Positions 8,371 through 16,282 of a stretch of DNA of 64,000 bases are shown here, piece by piece (the first letter of the stretch is position 1; every line of letters begins with the position of its first letter). The notes beneath the pieces were generated by a model. It did no database searches. It saw nothing but the letters and a program-made list of their open reading frames with translations, and was not told where the DNA came from. The DNA is from Psychromonas arctica DSM 14288 (GTDB lineage Bacteria > Pseudomonadota > Gammaproteobacteria > Enterobacterales > Psychromonadaceae). The position numbers and the translations under genes were made by a program. Location of the stretch: contig NZ_KI519480.1 in the NCBI RefSeq assembly GCF_000482725.1, forward strand, positions 16,967 through 80,966. The letters run 5' to 3'.

Positions 8371-8716
8371 ATTTATTTTCCTATATTGATATTGTTGTAG
8401 GTTATAAGCATCAAGGCTAATTAATGATGAAAGTTATTCTGTAATTATTGATTAACTATACTATAAATAGTTTCCATATAAGGTGATAAAAATACATTAA
8501 CTTTGACCAATAAATGAGTTTTGGCTAAAATTTTTTACTCTTGGAGTTTTAAAAAGTAGGTGTGATTTGTTAGGTACATATCAAATTTCATGTGTTCGGT
8601 AATTTTTAAACTAAATTGAGCTTAAAAAGCAAAAGTAAGTTTGTTATTTATCAATATCTTGCTGTAAAATGTAATTTAATTACAGTTTGCCTATTTGTTA
8701 ATAATACAGGACAGTC
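8371..8716. other. divergent intergenic region
   Basis: This AT-rich region separates the YhcB-like gene (minus) from a small plus-strand gene. A perfect palindrome TGTAATT-T-AATTACA at 8670-8684, about 35 bp before the small gene's start, is a candidate operator. AGGACA before 8717 serves as its ribosome site. No other structure is seen. Confidence 0.4.
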
Positions 8717-8863
8717 ATGCGTATATGTGAATTTTGCAAAGAAGAACTCCCCCTTATGAAAACTCGCCGAACTTGGAAAGAAAAATATTTAAGCCATAGA
8801 AATGAATCTAAATATCAATGCCTTCATTGCAATAAAATAACATTTATAAAAACAATATTGTAG
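8717..8863 (+). CDS. 48-residue zinc-ribbon peptide, function unknown
   Basis: The ATG at 8717 is preceded by CAGGACAG (ribosome site about 6 nt away) and the frame runs to TAG at 8861-8863. The peptide has two CxxC knuckles, CEFC at residues 4-7 and CLHC near residues 34-37, separated by a basic helix-like stretch (MKTRRTWKEKYL). This is the layout of a small treble-clef or zinc-ribbon protein. A strong hairpin terminator follows 60 bp downstream. I do not know the family. The paired cysteine motifs, ribosome site and terminator argue for a real gene. Confidence 0.6.
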   Translation: MRICEFCKEELPLMKTRRTWKEKYLSHRNESKYQCLHCNKITFIKTIL

Positions 8864-8924
8864 ATATGGAAAAGTGTAGATCTGGACATTCACTCACTTT
8901 GTAGCTAAAAATAGTGAAGACTAA

Positions 8925-8946
8925 AGAGGCAGTGCTCACTGCCTCT
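8925..8946. terminator. intrinsic terminator, probably bidirectional
   Basis: AGAGGCAGTG (8925-8934) and CACTGCCTCT (8937-8946) form a perfect 10-bp stem, followed by T residues on the plus strand and on the minus strand too (an A run upstream). It lies between the convergent small zinc-ribbon gene and hsp20 and can serve both. Confidence 0.8.
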
Positions 8947-9002
8947 TTTAAATATATTAACGTTCACTCGACGCGTTTATAGTTTACATAAACACATGCC
9001 AT

Positions 9003-9494
9003 TTAAGCGACTTTATCTTTACTGTTATCATTAATTACCTTTTCTTCTTTATGGTATGTTAACGATTTATCTATTTGATTAATGGAAATCTTCTTCGGCT
9101 TCATGGTTTCTGGGATCTCTTTGACTAAGTTTATATTCAATAAGCCATTGGAGAGATCTGCACCTGTTACTTCAACATAATCTGCTAAGTTAAATTTACG
9201 TTCGAACGCTTGATTTGGAATGCCTTGGTGCAAGTATTTACGATCATTGTCAGTGTTTTGTCTATTACCAGAAACACTTAAAACTCCTTTTTCAACTTGA
9301 ATATCCAGTTCCTCTTGTGTAAATCCAGGTACAGTGAGTGAAATTGTGTATTTATTTTCACCGAGTATTTCGATGTTGTAAGGAGGATAACCAGTTGCTT
9401 TTGTTTCTGAAGTTAATGCGTTATCAAGCAATGATGCTAAACGGTCAAAGCCAACACTGTTGCGATAAAGGGGAGTTAGATCAATTGTATTCAT
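9003..9494 (-). CDS. ibpA: small heat shock protein Hsp20 (IbpA-like)
   Basis: 163 residues. The N-terminus (MNTIDLTPLYRNSVGFDRLA) is the IbpA/IbpB type. The alpha-crystallin domain runs from about 35 to 130 with PPYNIE, ISLTVPGF and the ADLSNGLLNINL strand; the classical GVL-like segment is LLNINL. The C-terminal anchoring I-x-I motif appears as KKISINQ. It acts as an ATP-independent holdase on aggregating proteins in the cytoplasm. A good AAGGAG ribosome site lies before the start and is embedded in a ROSE-like hairpin. The tail after residue 140 is longer than in E. coli IbpA. Confidence 0.93.
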   Translation of the reverse strand: MNTIDLTPLYRNSVGFDRLASLLDNALTSETKATGYPPYNIEILGENKYTISLTVPGFTQEELDIQVEKGVLSVSGNRQNTDNDRKYLHQGIPNQAFERKFNLADYVEVTGADLSNGLLNINLVKEIPETMKPKKISINQIDKSLTYHKEEKVINDNSKDKVA

Positions 9495-9502
9495 AATAAG
9501 TT

Positions 9503-9539
9503 CTCCTTATAGTAAATAACTTCAGTTCTGGATAAGCAA
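9503..9539 (-). promoter_or_regulatory. ROSE-like RNA thermometer in the hsp20 leader
   Basis: In the hsp20 leader (minus strand), TTGCTTAT (9532-9539) can pair with ATAAGGAG (9503-9510), which includes the Shine-Dalgarno. The pairing is continuous except for one G-G opposition, giving a stem of about 8 bp with a 21-nt loop. ROSE elements of rhizobial and E. coli ibpA genes use the same U(U/C)GCU stretch opposite AGGAG with a syn-anti G-G pair. It should melt at high temperature and release the ribosome site. This is inferred from sequence only. Confidence 0.65.
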
Positions 9540-9540
9540 A

Positions 9541-9891
9541 GCGATACAACACGGTTATTTCCGCGGATTTCTTCGTTAAATTATCTCTCAATAACCAGTT
9601 ATTGCTTCAATAATTCGCCTTGAACTCCACGCCTTGAACTACGCAAAACTAGCGGCACTGCATAGCCAAAAAATATAGTCTTATGATTTTAAATATAATT
9701 CCACTTTCATTAACCAGAATTGAGGTTAAATAAAATAAAACAATAAGCGATGAGGTGTTTTAACGTGTCATCGCATCACATTTATATATTTAGGGACACT
9801 AAAAATTATTTTCAATAGTAGAAGTGAAATTTTTTAAAAAATTGTTTTTACCCTTCAAACCTCTTTATTTCTAAAATGATCCTAGTATAGT
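9541..9891. other. hsp20-arsR divergent intergenic region
   Basis: The part near hsp20 contains a degenerate repeat related to the MITE at 11555-11726 (listed separately, about 9567-9660). The remainder is AT-rich, with no gene found. The hsp20 promoter must lie here, but I cannot point to a clear heat-shock sigma-32 box. Confidence 0.35.
9567..9660 (+). repeat. degenerate relative of the MITE at 11555
   Basis: It shares ATTTCTTCGTT (9567-9577) and CGCCTTGAACT (9616-9626) with the MITE, where the same words begin at 11586 and 11634; the spacing is 49 versus 48 bp. CGCCTTGAACT-like sequence occurs a second time at about 9630. The terminal inverted repeats are not recognisable, so this is either an old copy or a partly homologous element. 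Confidence 0.4.
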
Positions 9892-9911
9892 TAATCGTTA
9901 ATCGACGATTA
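9892..9911. promoter_or_regulatory. probable ArsR operator
   Basis: TAATCG occurs at 9892-9897 and 9899-9904, followed by the inverted CGATTA at 9906-9911. TAATCG-A-CGATTA forms a perfect 13-bp palindrome 17 bp before the arsR start, a usual position for autorepression by ArsR-family proteins, where it would overlap the promoter. Confidence 0.6.
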
Positions 9912-9928
9912 GCTATTATAGAGGGTTT

Positions 9929-10270
9929 ATGAATACAAAATGTATGGTTATAGATAAACAATTTTTACAGGTCAGCGAGCAACAGTTAACTAATGAACAA
10001 CTGCTGGCTGCTCAAGCAAAAGCATTAGCACATCCTGCACGGTTACGAATACTGAGTATCTTAGTCGCGGTTGATAAGTCAGGAGGATGCTTAAATAGTG
10101 ACTTAGTCTCTGAACTTGGTCTAGCGCAATCAACGGTTTCAGAGCATTTGCGGATCCTAAAGCAAGCTGAATTTATTATTGCGGAGGCGATGCCACCCAA
10201 AATGTGTTACCGCATTAATAAAAAACAATTCGAGCTTTTTTCAACTCTATTTGCTGAACTATATAGCTAA
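9929..10270 (+). CDS. arsR: ArsR-family repressor (arsenic-type)
   Basis: 113 residues with a winged helix-turn-helix. AHPARLRILSIL (about 34-45) is the ArsR entry helix, and LAQSTVSEHLRILKQAEFI (about 65-83) is the recognition helix and wing. An AGAGGG ribosome site lies 5 nt before the ATG. It precedes an ACR3 arsenite exporter gene, so it probably senses arsenite or antimonite and represses the pair through the palindrome upstream. The classical ELCVCDL metal site of E. coli ArsR is missing. Cysteines are at 5, 54 and 93, a spacing nearer to the Corynebacterium-type site (N-terminal Cys plus Cys55). Confidence 0.85.
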   Translation: MNTKCMVIDKQFLQVSEQQLTNEQLLAAQAKALAHPARLRILSILVAVDKSGGCLNSDLVSELGLAQSTVSEHLRILKQAEFIIAEAMPPKMCYRINKKQFELFSTLFAELYS

Positions 10271-10366
10271 ATTAATAGCTAAAGTAGGTCACAGCTAAAG
10301 TAAGGCGGATAGTTGTGATTAATTTTAAACGAAATTTGATCAATTACTTTTAACAAGGCCATCACC

Positions 10367-11419
10367 ATGAGTAATAATATAAGCACCGATACTCCCATTG
10401 CAAAACTGAGTTTTTTAGATCGATTTTTAACACTATGGATATTTGTTGCTATGGCAGTTGGTGTTGCTATCGGTTTTTTATTTCCACAGGTAGCCGCATT
10501 AAATGAAAGAATGACCGTTGGCAGCACTAATATTCCATTAGCGATTGGGCTTATTTTAATGATGTACCCGCCATTGGCGAAGGTAAATTATCGTTTGTTA
10601 GGTAAGGTTACAAAAGACAAACGAGCGATTACTTTATCATTAATAATGAATTGGTTAGTTGGGCCTATTTTAATGTTTGTTTTAGCATTAACATTTTTGG
10701 GCGATCACCCAGGTTACATGGTTGGTATTATCTTAATCGGTATTGCACGTTGTATTGCCATGGTCTTGGTATGGAACGATATTGGGGGTGGAAATAAAGA
10801 GTACGGTGCCGCATTGGTTGCATTAAATAGTGTATTTCAAATTGTGACTTATAGCTTTATGGCATGGTTATTCATTACCGTGTTACCACCAGTGTTTGGT
10901 TACACCGGTATGATGGTTGATATATCGATGTTGGATATTGCCCATAGCGTATTAATTTATCTCGGTGTGCCTTTTTTAGCAGGGTTCCTTGGCCGAGAAA
11001 TATTAGTAAAAGTGAAAGGGGAAGATTGGTACAACAATACGTACATTCCTCGTATTTCACCTATTACTCTAATTGCTTTGCTGTGTACCATTGTGCTGAT
11101 GTTTAGCTTAAAAGGTGAAATGATTATTGAGTTACCGATAGATGTATTGCGCATTGCCATTCCGTTAACTATCTATTTTGTCTTGATGTTTTTTATTAGC
11201 TTTTTTATCGGTAAAAAGATGGGGCTCGAATACGATAAAAATGCCTCTATCGCTTATACCGCAACGGGTAATAACTTTGAATTAGCGATTGCTGTTTCCA
11301 TTGCTGTATTTGGGATCAGTTCTGATCAAGCCTTTGCAGGTGTCATTGGTCCTTTAATTGAAGTACCAGTGTTAATTGCATTAGTTAATGTGGCATTACG
11401 AATGAAGAAGAATTACTAA
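10367..11419 (+). CDS. ACR3-family arsenite efflux transporter
   Basis: 350 residues with about ten membrane helices (bile acid/Na+ symporter fold). The ACR3 signature around [18 protein letters not shown] contains the conserved functional cysteine, and the C-terminal half has the second conserved block ([20 protein letters not shown]). It exports arsenite as the anion using the proton motive force. It lies 96 nt behind arsR on the same strand, so probably co-transcribed. No arsC reductase gene is adjacent; arsenate reduction would have to be encoded elsewhere. Confidence 0.93.
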   Translation: MSNNISTDTPIAKLSFLDRFLTLWIFVAMAVGVAIGFLFPQVAALNERMTVGSTNIPLAIGLILMMYPPLAKVNYRLLGKVTKDKRAITLSLIMNWLVGPILMFVLALTFLGDHPGYMVGIILIGIARCIAMVLVWNDIGGGNKEYGAALVALNSVFQIVTYSFMAWLFITVLPPVFGYTGMMVDISMLDIAHSVLIYLGVPFLAGFLGREILVKVKGEDWYNNTYIPRISPITLIALLCTIVLMFSLKGEMIIELPIDVLRIAIPLTIYFVLMFFISFFIGKKMGLEYDKNASIAYTATGNNFELAIAVSIAVFGISSDQAFAGVIGPLIEVPVLIALVNVALRMKKNY

Positions 11420-11554
11420 CGATTTAAAATGACCAAACTCCGCCTGTGTCAGATTAGTTGTCACCCTTAGTTTTTACTTAATAATAAAGACAGGGAGCGG
11501 TAATTTAGATGAAAAAAGTAACTAGTAATTAACTGCTCGACAGGTATAAACTTT

Positions 11555-11726
11555 GTAACTACTCAGGCCGTCGCTATTTAAGCCTATTTCTTCGTTGAAA
11601 AATGCTCATTTAAACCACTAAACTGCGCTTTTTCGCCTTGAACTAAGCATAAATAGCTTAGCCCTGAGCATTTACGTTTTTATTTTGGTAAAAAGCACTC
11701 AGTTTTAATGAGTGCTGAGTAGTTAC
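11555..11726. mobile_element. 172-bp MITE with 12-bp inverted ends and 8-bp target duplication
   Basis: The left end GTAACTACTCAG (11555-11566) and the right end CTGAGTAGTTAC (11715-11726) are perfect inverted repeats. Both are abutted by the direct repeat TAAACTTT (11547-11554 and 11727-11734), an 8-bp target duplication. There is no coding capacity. IS66-family elements are known for ends beginning GTAA and 8-bp duplications, so this may be a non-autonomous IS66-type derivative; that link is inference. An internal hairpin CACTCA...TGAGTG lies next to the right end. The homologous repeat at 7463 represents the empty site. Confidence 0.85.
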
Positions 11727-11727
11727 T

Positions 11728-11809
11728 AAACTTTAATCAATATCCAAATATAAACTATCTTTTAGTGATCTAGTTTTAAACGCTAAGAGGCAGTTTGTTA
11801 TCACGCAAT
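11728..11809 (+). repeat. dispersed 82-bp repeat, copy B
   Basis: Ungapped counterpart of 7463-7544. The MITE lies directly to its left, and its right target-site copy overlaps the first bases. In copy A the ATG of a short frame follows; here the same place reads ATCACGCAAT, so that frame is lost. Confidence 0.6.
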
Positions 11810-11966
11810 ATCAACAACCCTGAGCTTGCTAATACACCTTATGGTTTTGCTAAATCTTATCGATGCTAAATAGGAGGCAAGCGTTAAGCGTATGTGTTGA
11901 ACATGCTTAATGATCGCTAGCCAGTAAAATCAATGACGACTTGGCTTTCTAATATGGAGTTAGCGT

Positions 11967-12866
11967 TTAAAAGTATTCTTTTTTATCTTGGTAAGCTTGT
12001 TTAATGTGCGCAATAAGTAACCTTAGTTTTTCTGGTAAGTGCTTGGTGAAAGGGTAGATCGCATAAACGCCAAGTTGTCGGGGTTTATAGTCTGGCAAAA
12101 TACTGATCAATGTGCCTTTTTGTAAATCTTCATAAACACAACAACGGGGCACGTAAACAATACCAAACCCTGCTAAGGCGGCTTTACGTAATGCTTGTGC
12201 ATTGTTGGTCGCTAAACTGCCACTAATACGAACCGTTTCTTCTATTCCTTCTTTCGTGAACCGCCAATCAAATGAACCTTGAGCTTGATAAGTATAAGCA
12301 AGGCAGTTGTGTTTTTTGAGCGCATCAATGGTAGTGACTTCACCATATTTATCAGTGTAGCTTGGTGAACAGCATATTACCCAGTTAGATTGGATCAATG
12401 GTTTCGCGATTAAACTAGAGTCTTCCAACTTACCGGTTCGTACGGCTAGGTCTAAGCCTTCTTCAACAAGATTAACGAAGTTATTTTCAAGGCGCATATC
12501 CACGCTGATATTAGGGTATTTCTGACAAAAATCAGCAATAGCCTCGGAGAGTAACAATTCTCCTGAGATAGTAGGGACGGATATTTTTATATGCCCGTTT
12601 AAACCTTGGCTAAAAGCTGAAACAGAAGCAATGGCATCACTGACTTGGCCTTCTATATTTTTAGCGTGAATATAAAGATTTTCTCCTGCTTCGGTTAAGC
12701 TTAAGCGACGTGTAGTACGGTGAATAAGCTGTACTCCCAGAGAGCGCTCTAATTTCGTAATTCTTTTACTTAAGGCGGGGGTCGATAAGTCTGCTTGCTG
12801 TGCTGCTTTACTGAATGATCCGGTATCTGCAACATAGGCAAAAAGCGTTAAATCTGCTGAATTCAA
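11967..12866 (-). CDS. LysR-family transcriptional regulator
   Basis: 299 residues. The N-terminal helix-turn-helix (about 1-60) includes FAYVADTGSFSKAAQQADLS and KRITKLERSLGVQLIHRTTR, followed by the periplasmic-binding-like effector domain (about 90-290). It belongs to the large CrgA/DmlR-type group. It is transcribed away from the alpha-hydroxy-acid dehydrogenase gene with 123 bp between starts, the usual layout for a LysR protein controlling its neighbour. A 2-hydroxy acid such as lactate is a plausible effector, by context only. Confidence 0.88.
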   Translation of the reverse strand: MNSADLTLFAYVADTGSFSKAAQQADLSTPALSKRITKLERSLGVQLIHRTTRRLSLTEAGENLYIHAKNIEGQVSDAIASVSAFSQGLNGHIKISVPTISGELLLSEAIADFCQKYPNISVDMRLENNFVNLVEEGLDLAVRTGKLEDSSLIAKPLIQSNWVICCSPSYTDKYGEVTTIDALKKHNCLAYTYQAQGSFDWRFTKEGIEETVRISGSLATNNAQALRKAALAGFGIVYVPRCCVYEDLQKGTLISILPDYKPRQLGVYAIYPFTKHLPEKLRLLIAHIKQAYQDKKEYF

Positions 12867-12989
12867 TTTATTAGGCCGTTTTAGGAAAGAGTTTATTATT
12901 TTATGTTGTATTTATTAGAAATCAATCAAGGACTATAGTGGGTCACAAGATCCTATTCACAAAAAATTAAAAAGATAAGGAAGATCGTA

Positions 12990-14138
12990 ATGAGATTAAA
13001 GGATTGCCATAACTTTCAAGATTTTCGTACCTTGGCGAAAAAACGTTTACCTAGTCCTATTTTTAATTATATCGACGGTGGGGCCGATGATGAAACGACC
13101 TATCGACGCAATACTGCAGCGTTTGAAGGTTGTGATTTGATACCGAGTGTATTGGCCGGCGTTAAAGATGTCGACTTATCGGTCACTGTGATGGGACAAA
13201 AGCTAGCGATGCCTGTTTATTGTTCTCCAACGGCATTGCAGCGTTTATTTCATCATCAAGGTGAGCGAGCCGTTGCTGCTGCTGCAGAAAAGTATGGCAC
13301 TATGTTTGGCGTCTCCTCCCTGGGGACGGTGAGCATGGAAGAAATTGCGCAACAAACGAATACTCCTCAAGTCTATCAATTTTATTTTCATAAAGATCGA
13401 GCATTAAATAAAGCAATGATGGAACGTGCAAAAACGGCGGGAGTACAAGTGATGATGCTAACGGTTGATTCAATTACTGGCGGTAATCGTGAGCGTGATT
13501 TACGTACGGGATTTTCAATTCCATTTAAATTGAATCTAAGTGGCATGTTGCAGTTTGTGCTTAAACCCATGTGGGGCATTAATTATGTGACCCATGAACC
13601 TTTTAGTTTACCGCAACTGGAACAGCATGTTGATATGGGCTCTGGCGCGACGTCGATCGGTGATTACTTTACGAATATGTTGGATCCATCAATGAACTGG
13701 GACGATGTCGCGGAGATGGTGAAATTTTGGGACGGACAGTTTTGTTTAAAAGGCATTATGAGCCGAGAAGATGCTCGAAAAGCCGTTGAGATTGGTTGTA
13801 CTGGTATTGTTATCTCTAATCATGGTGGACGCCAATTAGACGGCTCACGTAGCTCTTTTGATCAGCTCGCAGAGATAGTGGCAGAGGTGGGTGATGAAAT
13901 AGATGTTATTTTTGATAGTGGCGTACAGCGGGGAACACATGTCTTAAAAGCATTGTCACTCGGAGCCAAAGCAGTGGGTATTGGAAGAATGTATTTATAT
14001 CCGCTTGCTGCCGCAGGGCAACCTGGAGTTGAAAGGGCGTTAGGATTAATGCGGGCAGAGCTAGAGCGTGATATGAAGCTAATGGGCAAAACTGCAATTG
14101 ATCAGTTATCCAGTGATAATTTACGTTTTCGTACTTAA
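12990..14138 (+). CDS. FMN-dependent alpha-hydroxy-acid dehydrogenase (LldD-like)
   Basis: 382 residues covering the whole FMN-dependent alpha-hydroxy-acid dehydrogenase TIM barrel. Seen are FNYIDGGADDETTYRRN near the N-terminus, the substrate and FMN region YQFYFHKDR, and the active-site SNHGGRQLDG with base H278, followed by the FMN phosphate loop GVQRGTHVLKALSLGA. Such enzymes oxidise L-lactate or related 2-hydroxy acids to 2-oxo acids, passing electrons to quinone or oxygen. An AAGGAA-type ribosome site precedes the ATG. A divergent LysR gene is adjacent. L-lactate is the most likely substrate, but glycolate or mandelate cannot be excluded. Confidence 0.9.
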   Translation: MRLKDCHNFQDFRTLAKKRLPSPIFNYIDGGADDETTYRRNTAAFEGCDLIPSVLAGVKDVDLSVTVMGQKLAMPVYCSPTALQRLFHHQGERAVAAAAEKYGTMFGVSSLGTVSMEEIAQQTNTPQVYQFYFHKDRALNKAMMERAKTAGVQVMMLTVDSITGGNRERDLRTGFSIPFKLNLSGMLQFVLKPMWGINYVTHEPFSLPQLEQHVDMGSGATSIGDYFTNMLDPSMNWDDVAEMVKFWDGQFCLKGIMSREDARKAVEIGCTGIVISNHGGRQLDGSRSSFDQLAEIVAEVGDEIDVIFDSGVQRGTHVLKALSLGAKAVGIGRMYLYPLAAAGQPGVERALGLMRAELERDMKLMGKTAIDQLSSDNLRFRT

Positions 14139-14169
14139 GCTTAGTATTATATAAAGAGAGCTATAAAAA

Positions 14170-14191
14170 AAGCCAGTTTATGAACTGGCTT
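14170..14191. terminator. bidirectional intrinsic terminator
   Basis: AAGCCAGTT (14170-14178) and AACTGGCTT (14183-14191) form a 9-bp stem with loop TATG. An A run lies before it and a T-rich run after it, suiting both the dehydrogenase gene (plus) and the DUF3581 gene (minus). Confidence 0.88.
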
Positions 14192-14218
14192 GTTTTTATT
14201 TGACGGTTTTATAGCAAA

Positions 14219-14923
14219 TTAAAAGGCGTTACGGTTTGCTAAATAGTTTTCAGCGAACGCGGTAATTGAATCATGGTCGTAGGGTTTTAATCCGCCAACA
14301 ACCACTGTTTTAACACCTCGTCCAATGACTTTATCACCGTCATAAATATCAAAGTGTAAGAACTCATTGGCACGTTTGGATTCAACTTCAAGCTTACTTT
14401 CTGCTAATTCAACATGCAGGGGATTAGTAAATGTTAAACAATCTAATTCAAAGTTCATGCTGTTATACATTACAAGCGGGCGCGCTGGATTGAACATCAC
14501 TTGGTGTTTTTCCATCAATGGCATTAATAATGTCGGAAAATTTTGTCCCGAAAAAACCACATAGTTTTTAATTAATGATTCAAGTAATTCTAGATCGTAG
14601 CTTGTGGCACCACTTTTTGTTATTTCTAATACACTTTTACCTTGTCCATTAGTCACAACAATATTGTCACCTTCGGCAGCTGGAAAGTTAAGAGGAATAC
14701 TATCGCCAACCATATTGGTAAAAGTAAAACTCATTGATTCACTGACACCGTACTCTTTTAAAGCCAATGAGAATAATAAATCACCAGGAACACAAAAACG
14801 TTTTGAATCAGGGTCATGAATAGGATTGAAATCTTGGCATTCTTTTTTAGCAAAATGACTTGCTTGCTCTGCGCTAATCGTAATGGTGTCGTTTTGCTGG
14901 GTATAATACGGATTTAATAACAT
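14219..14923 (-). CDS. DUF3581 family protein
   Basis: 234 residues, soluble, no signal peptide. The sequence (MLLNPYYTQQNDTITISAEQ, then FNPIHDPDSKRFCVPGDLL) resembles the DUF3581 family of marine gammaproteobacteria. The family has a MaoC/hotdog-like hydratase segment: FNPIH.D..RF.VPGDLLF is the typical hydratase-2 motif with a candidate catalytic D/H pair. The substrate is unknown; an acyl-CoA or acyl-ACP thioester would fit a hotdog fold. It converges on the hydroxy-acid dehydrogenase gene with a shared terminator. Confidence 0.75.
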   Translation of the reverse strand: MLLNPYYTQQNDTITISAEQASHFAKKECQDFNPIHDPDSKRFCVPGDLLFSLALKEYGVSESMSFTFTNMVGDSIPLNFPAAEGDNIVVTNGQGKSVLEITKSGATSYDLELLESLIKNYVVFSGQNFPTLLMPLMEKHQVMFNPARPLVMYNSMNFELDCLTFTNPLHVELAESKLEVESKRANEFLHFDIYDGDKVIGRGVKTVVVGGLKPYDHDSITAFAENYLANRNAF

Positions 14924-15342
14924 TTCAGCTCTCTAATATAAAACGATAAAAGTTTATCAAGGAAAGAAAATAAGTGCCAAATACAGGCGTAACATCACAT
15001 TTTATAAAAAAAAAGCCTTTTAGGGAATAGTAAATGTTAATAAATATCATGCAGGAAATTGCAAGAAGGGAGTTCGTCTATAAAAAACAATATGATATTG
15101 TTGAATATTAATCATTAAATTATTTTTATTGTCGTTGAATTGTCTTATCTTGATCGTGTATTTTAAATTTAACAAAGCTAATTCTCACAAGGTGAACACT
15201 TCAGTAGGCCACTTAACTGATTTAGCTAATTAAGTGACCTAACTAAATTACTTCAATAGATAGGTTATCCAAATAACTTAGCTAAAGCAGCTAATTTAAC
15301 CTCCTCACTAAAGTCTTTAGATAAGCGACTCAAAGAAACAAC
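14924..15342. other. 419-bp intergenic region with a hairpin
   Basis: No gene is found. AGGCCACTTAA (15206-15216) and TTAAGTGACCT (15230-15240) form an 11-bp stem with one mismatch and a 13-nt loop. It lies downstream of the cupin gene on the minus strand but lacks a clear T run. The part next to 14923 presumably carries the DUF3581 gene promoter. Confidence 0.4.
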
Positions 15343-15999
15343 CTAAGCAAAAGGTAAGTGGCCAGTTTTAACTAAGATAATTGTATCTTGTTCAACAAAA
15401 GGTTGATGTTGACTCATGTGCGGGCTACGTATCCATGTGTGTCTAGGATAACTTGCAAATTCATCTTTAAACTCGCCTGAAAGCACTAATATTTCTTCTC
15501 CGCCAAAGTGCTTATGAGGTTGAAAATGTTCTCCGGCTGGCCATTTGACCAAAGCGGTGTGCTGCGTTTCAAAGCTATGTAAAGGCATTACCTGCAAATT
15601 GCCTATTCCTGGTAACCATTGTGCTTGAGTTGTATTAATATTGACTGGTGTAAGGTCTGTGCTCGCAAACTGATTAAGTTTTACAAAGATAAGGCAACCC
15701 TGTTCACTAAAGGGTTTATGTCGACTATTAGGGGGATTACGAAGATAAGAGCCGGCGGGATAATCTCCATCTTGATCTGAGAATACGCCCTCTAATACAA
15801 AAATCTCTTCACCTTGCGGGTGAACGTGTTCACTAAAATATGAGCCCGCTGCATATTCCACAATGCTAGTGATGTGAACTTCATCATCGGCGCGTGCTAA
15901 GGGTTTACGTCGAACACCTGCCATTGGACTATTGATCCAAGGTTGTTGTTCTGTATCGATAATAACTTTTTTTGCAAAGTCGAGGTTTATATTTGCCAT
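15343..15999 (-). CDS. double-cupin protein, ChrR-like
   Basis: 218 residues from the chosen start (MANINLDFAKKV), which has an AGGCA ribosome site. An upstream start would add 20 residues of unlikely sequence. Two cupin domains are visible, each with a metal-ligand motif: YFSEHVHPQGEEIFVLEG and FQPHKHFGGEEILVLSGE, followed by conserved SYLRNPPNSRH and TWIRSPHMSQH segments. ChrR-type cupins bind zinc or iron; some act as anti-sigma factors or dioxygenases. No sigma factor gene is adjacent, so an anti-sigma role is not supported here. Confidence 0.82.
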   Translation of the reverse strand: MANINLDFAKKVIIDTEQQPWINSPMAGVRRKPLARADDEVHITSIVEYAAGSYFSEHVHPQGEEIFVLEGVFSDQDGDYPAGSYLRNPPNSRHKPFSEQGCLIFVKLNQFASTDLTPVNINTTQAQWLPGIGNLQVMPLHSFETQHTALVKWPAGEHFQPHKHFGGEEILVLSGEFKDEFASYPRHTWIRSPHMSQHQPFVEQDTIILVKTGHLPFA

Positions 16000-16282
16000 G
16001 TCATGCCTATTTGTTTGAAAATATCTATTGTTCGCGGAGGAGGTTGAGTTTTCTAACAACCATTATACTCAGTAATCGCGGTGAGGGATCAATTTAACTA
16101 CTGAGCTATGCTGTTACATTTTTACAATCTTGTATCTCTTTTTAAGTTTATAACGCGTTAATAAATAGCGCCCCATGGTCTCAGGGCTACTTTGAGGCTA
16201 ATGCTTTTTTGTAGGTTAAACGTTATTTATAATTTATTCACTGCTGCTGAGTCGTTACACAACTTATTCTTTCGCCATACAT

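Larger units (their letters stand above)
11420..11966. other. 547-bp gene-free region with MITE and repeat copy
   Basis: It holds the MITE (11555-11726), its flanking target duplication and a dispersed repeat copy (11728-11809). The remaining sequence to 11966 contains no open frame with coding character. No clear terminator for the arsenite transporter is seen. Confidence 0.5.

Noticed and set aside
15343-15999. Anti-sigma factor ChrR with partner RpoE
   Set aside because: No sigma factor gene is adjacent; only the cupin similarity is supported.
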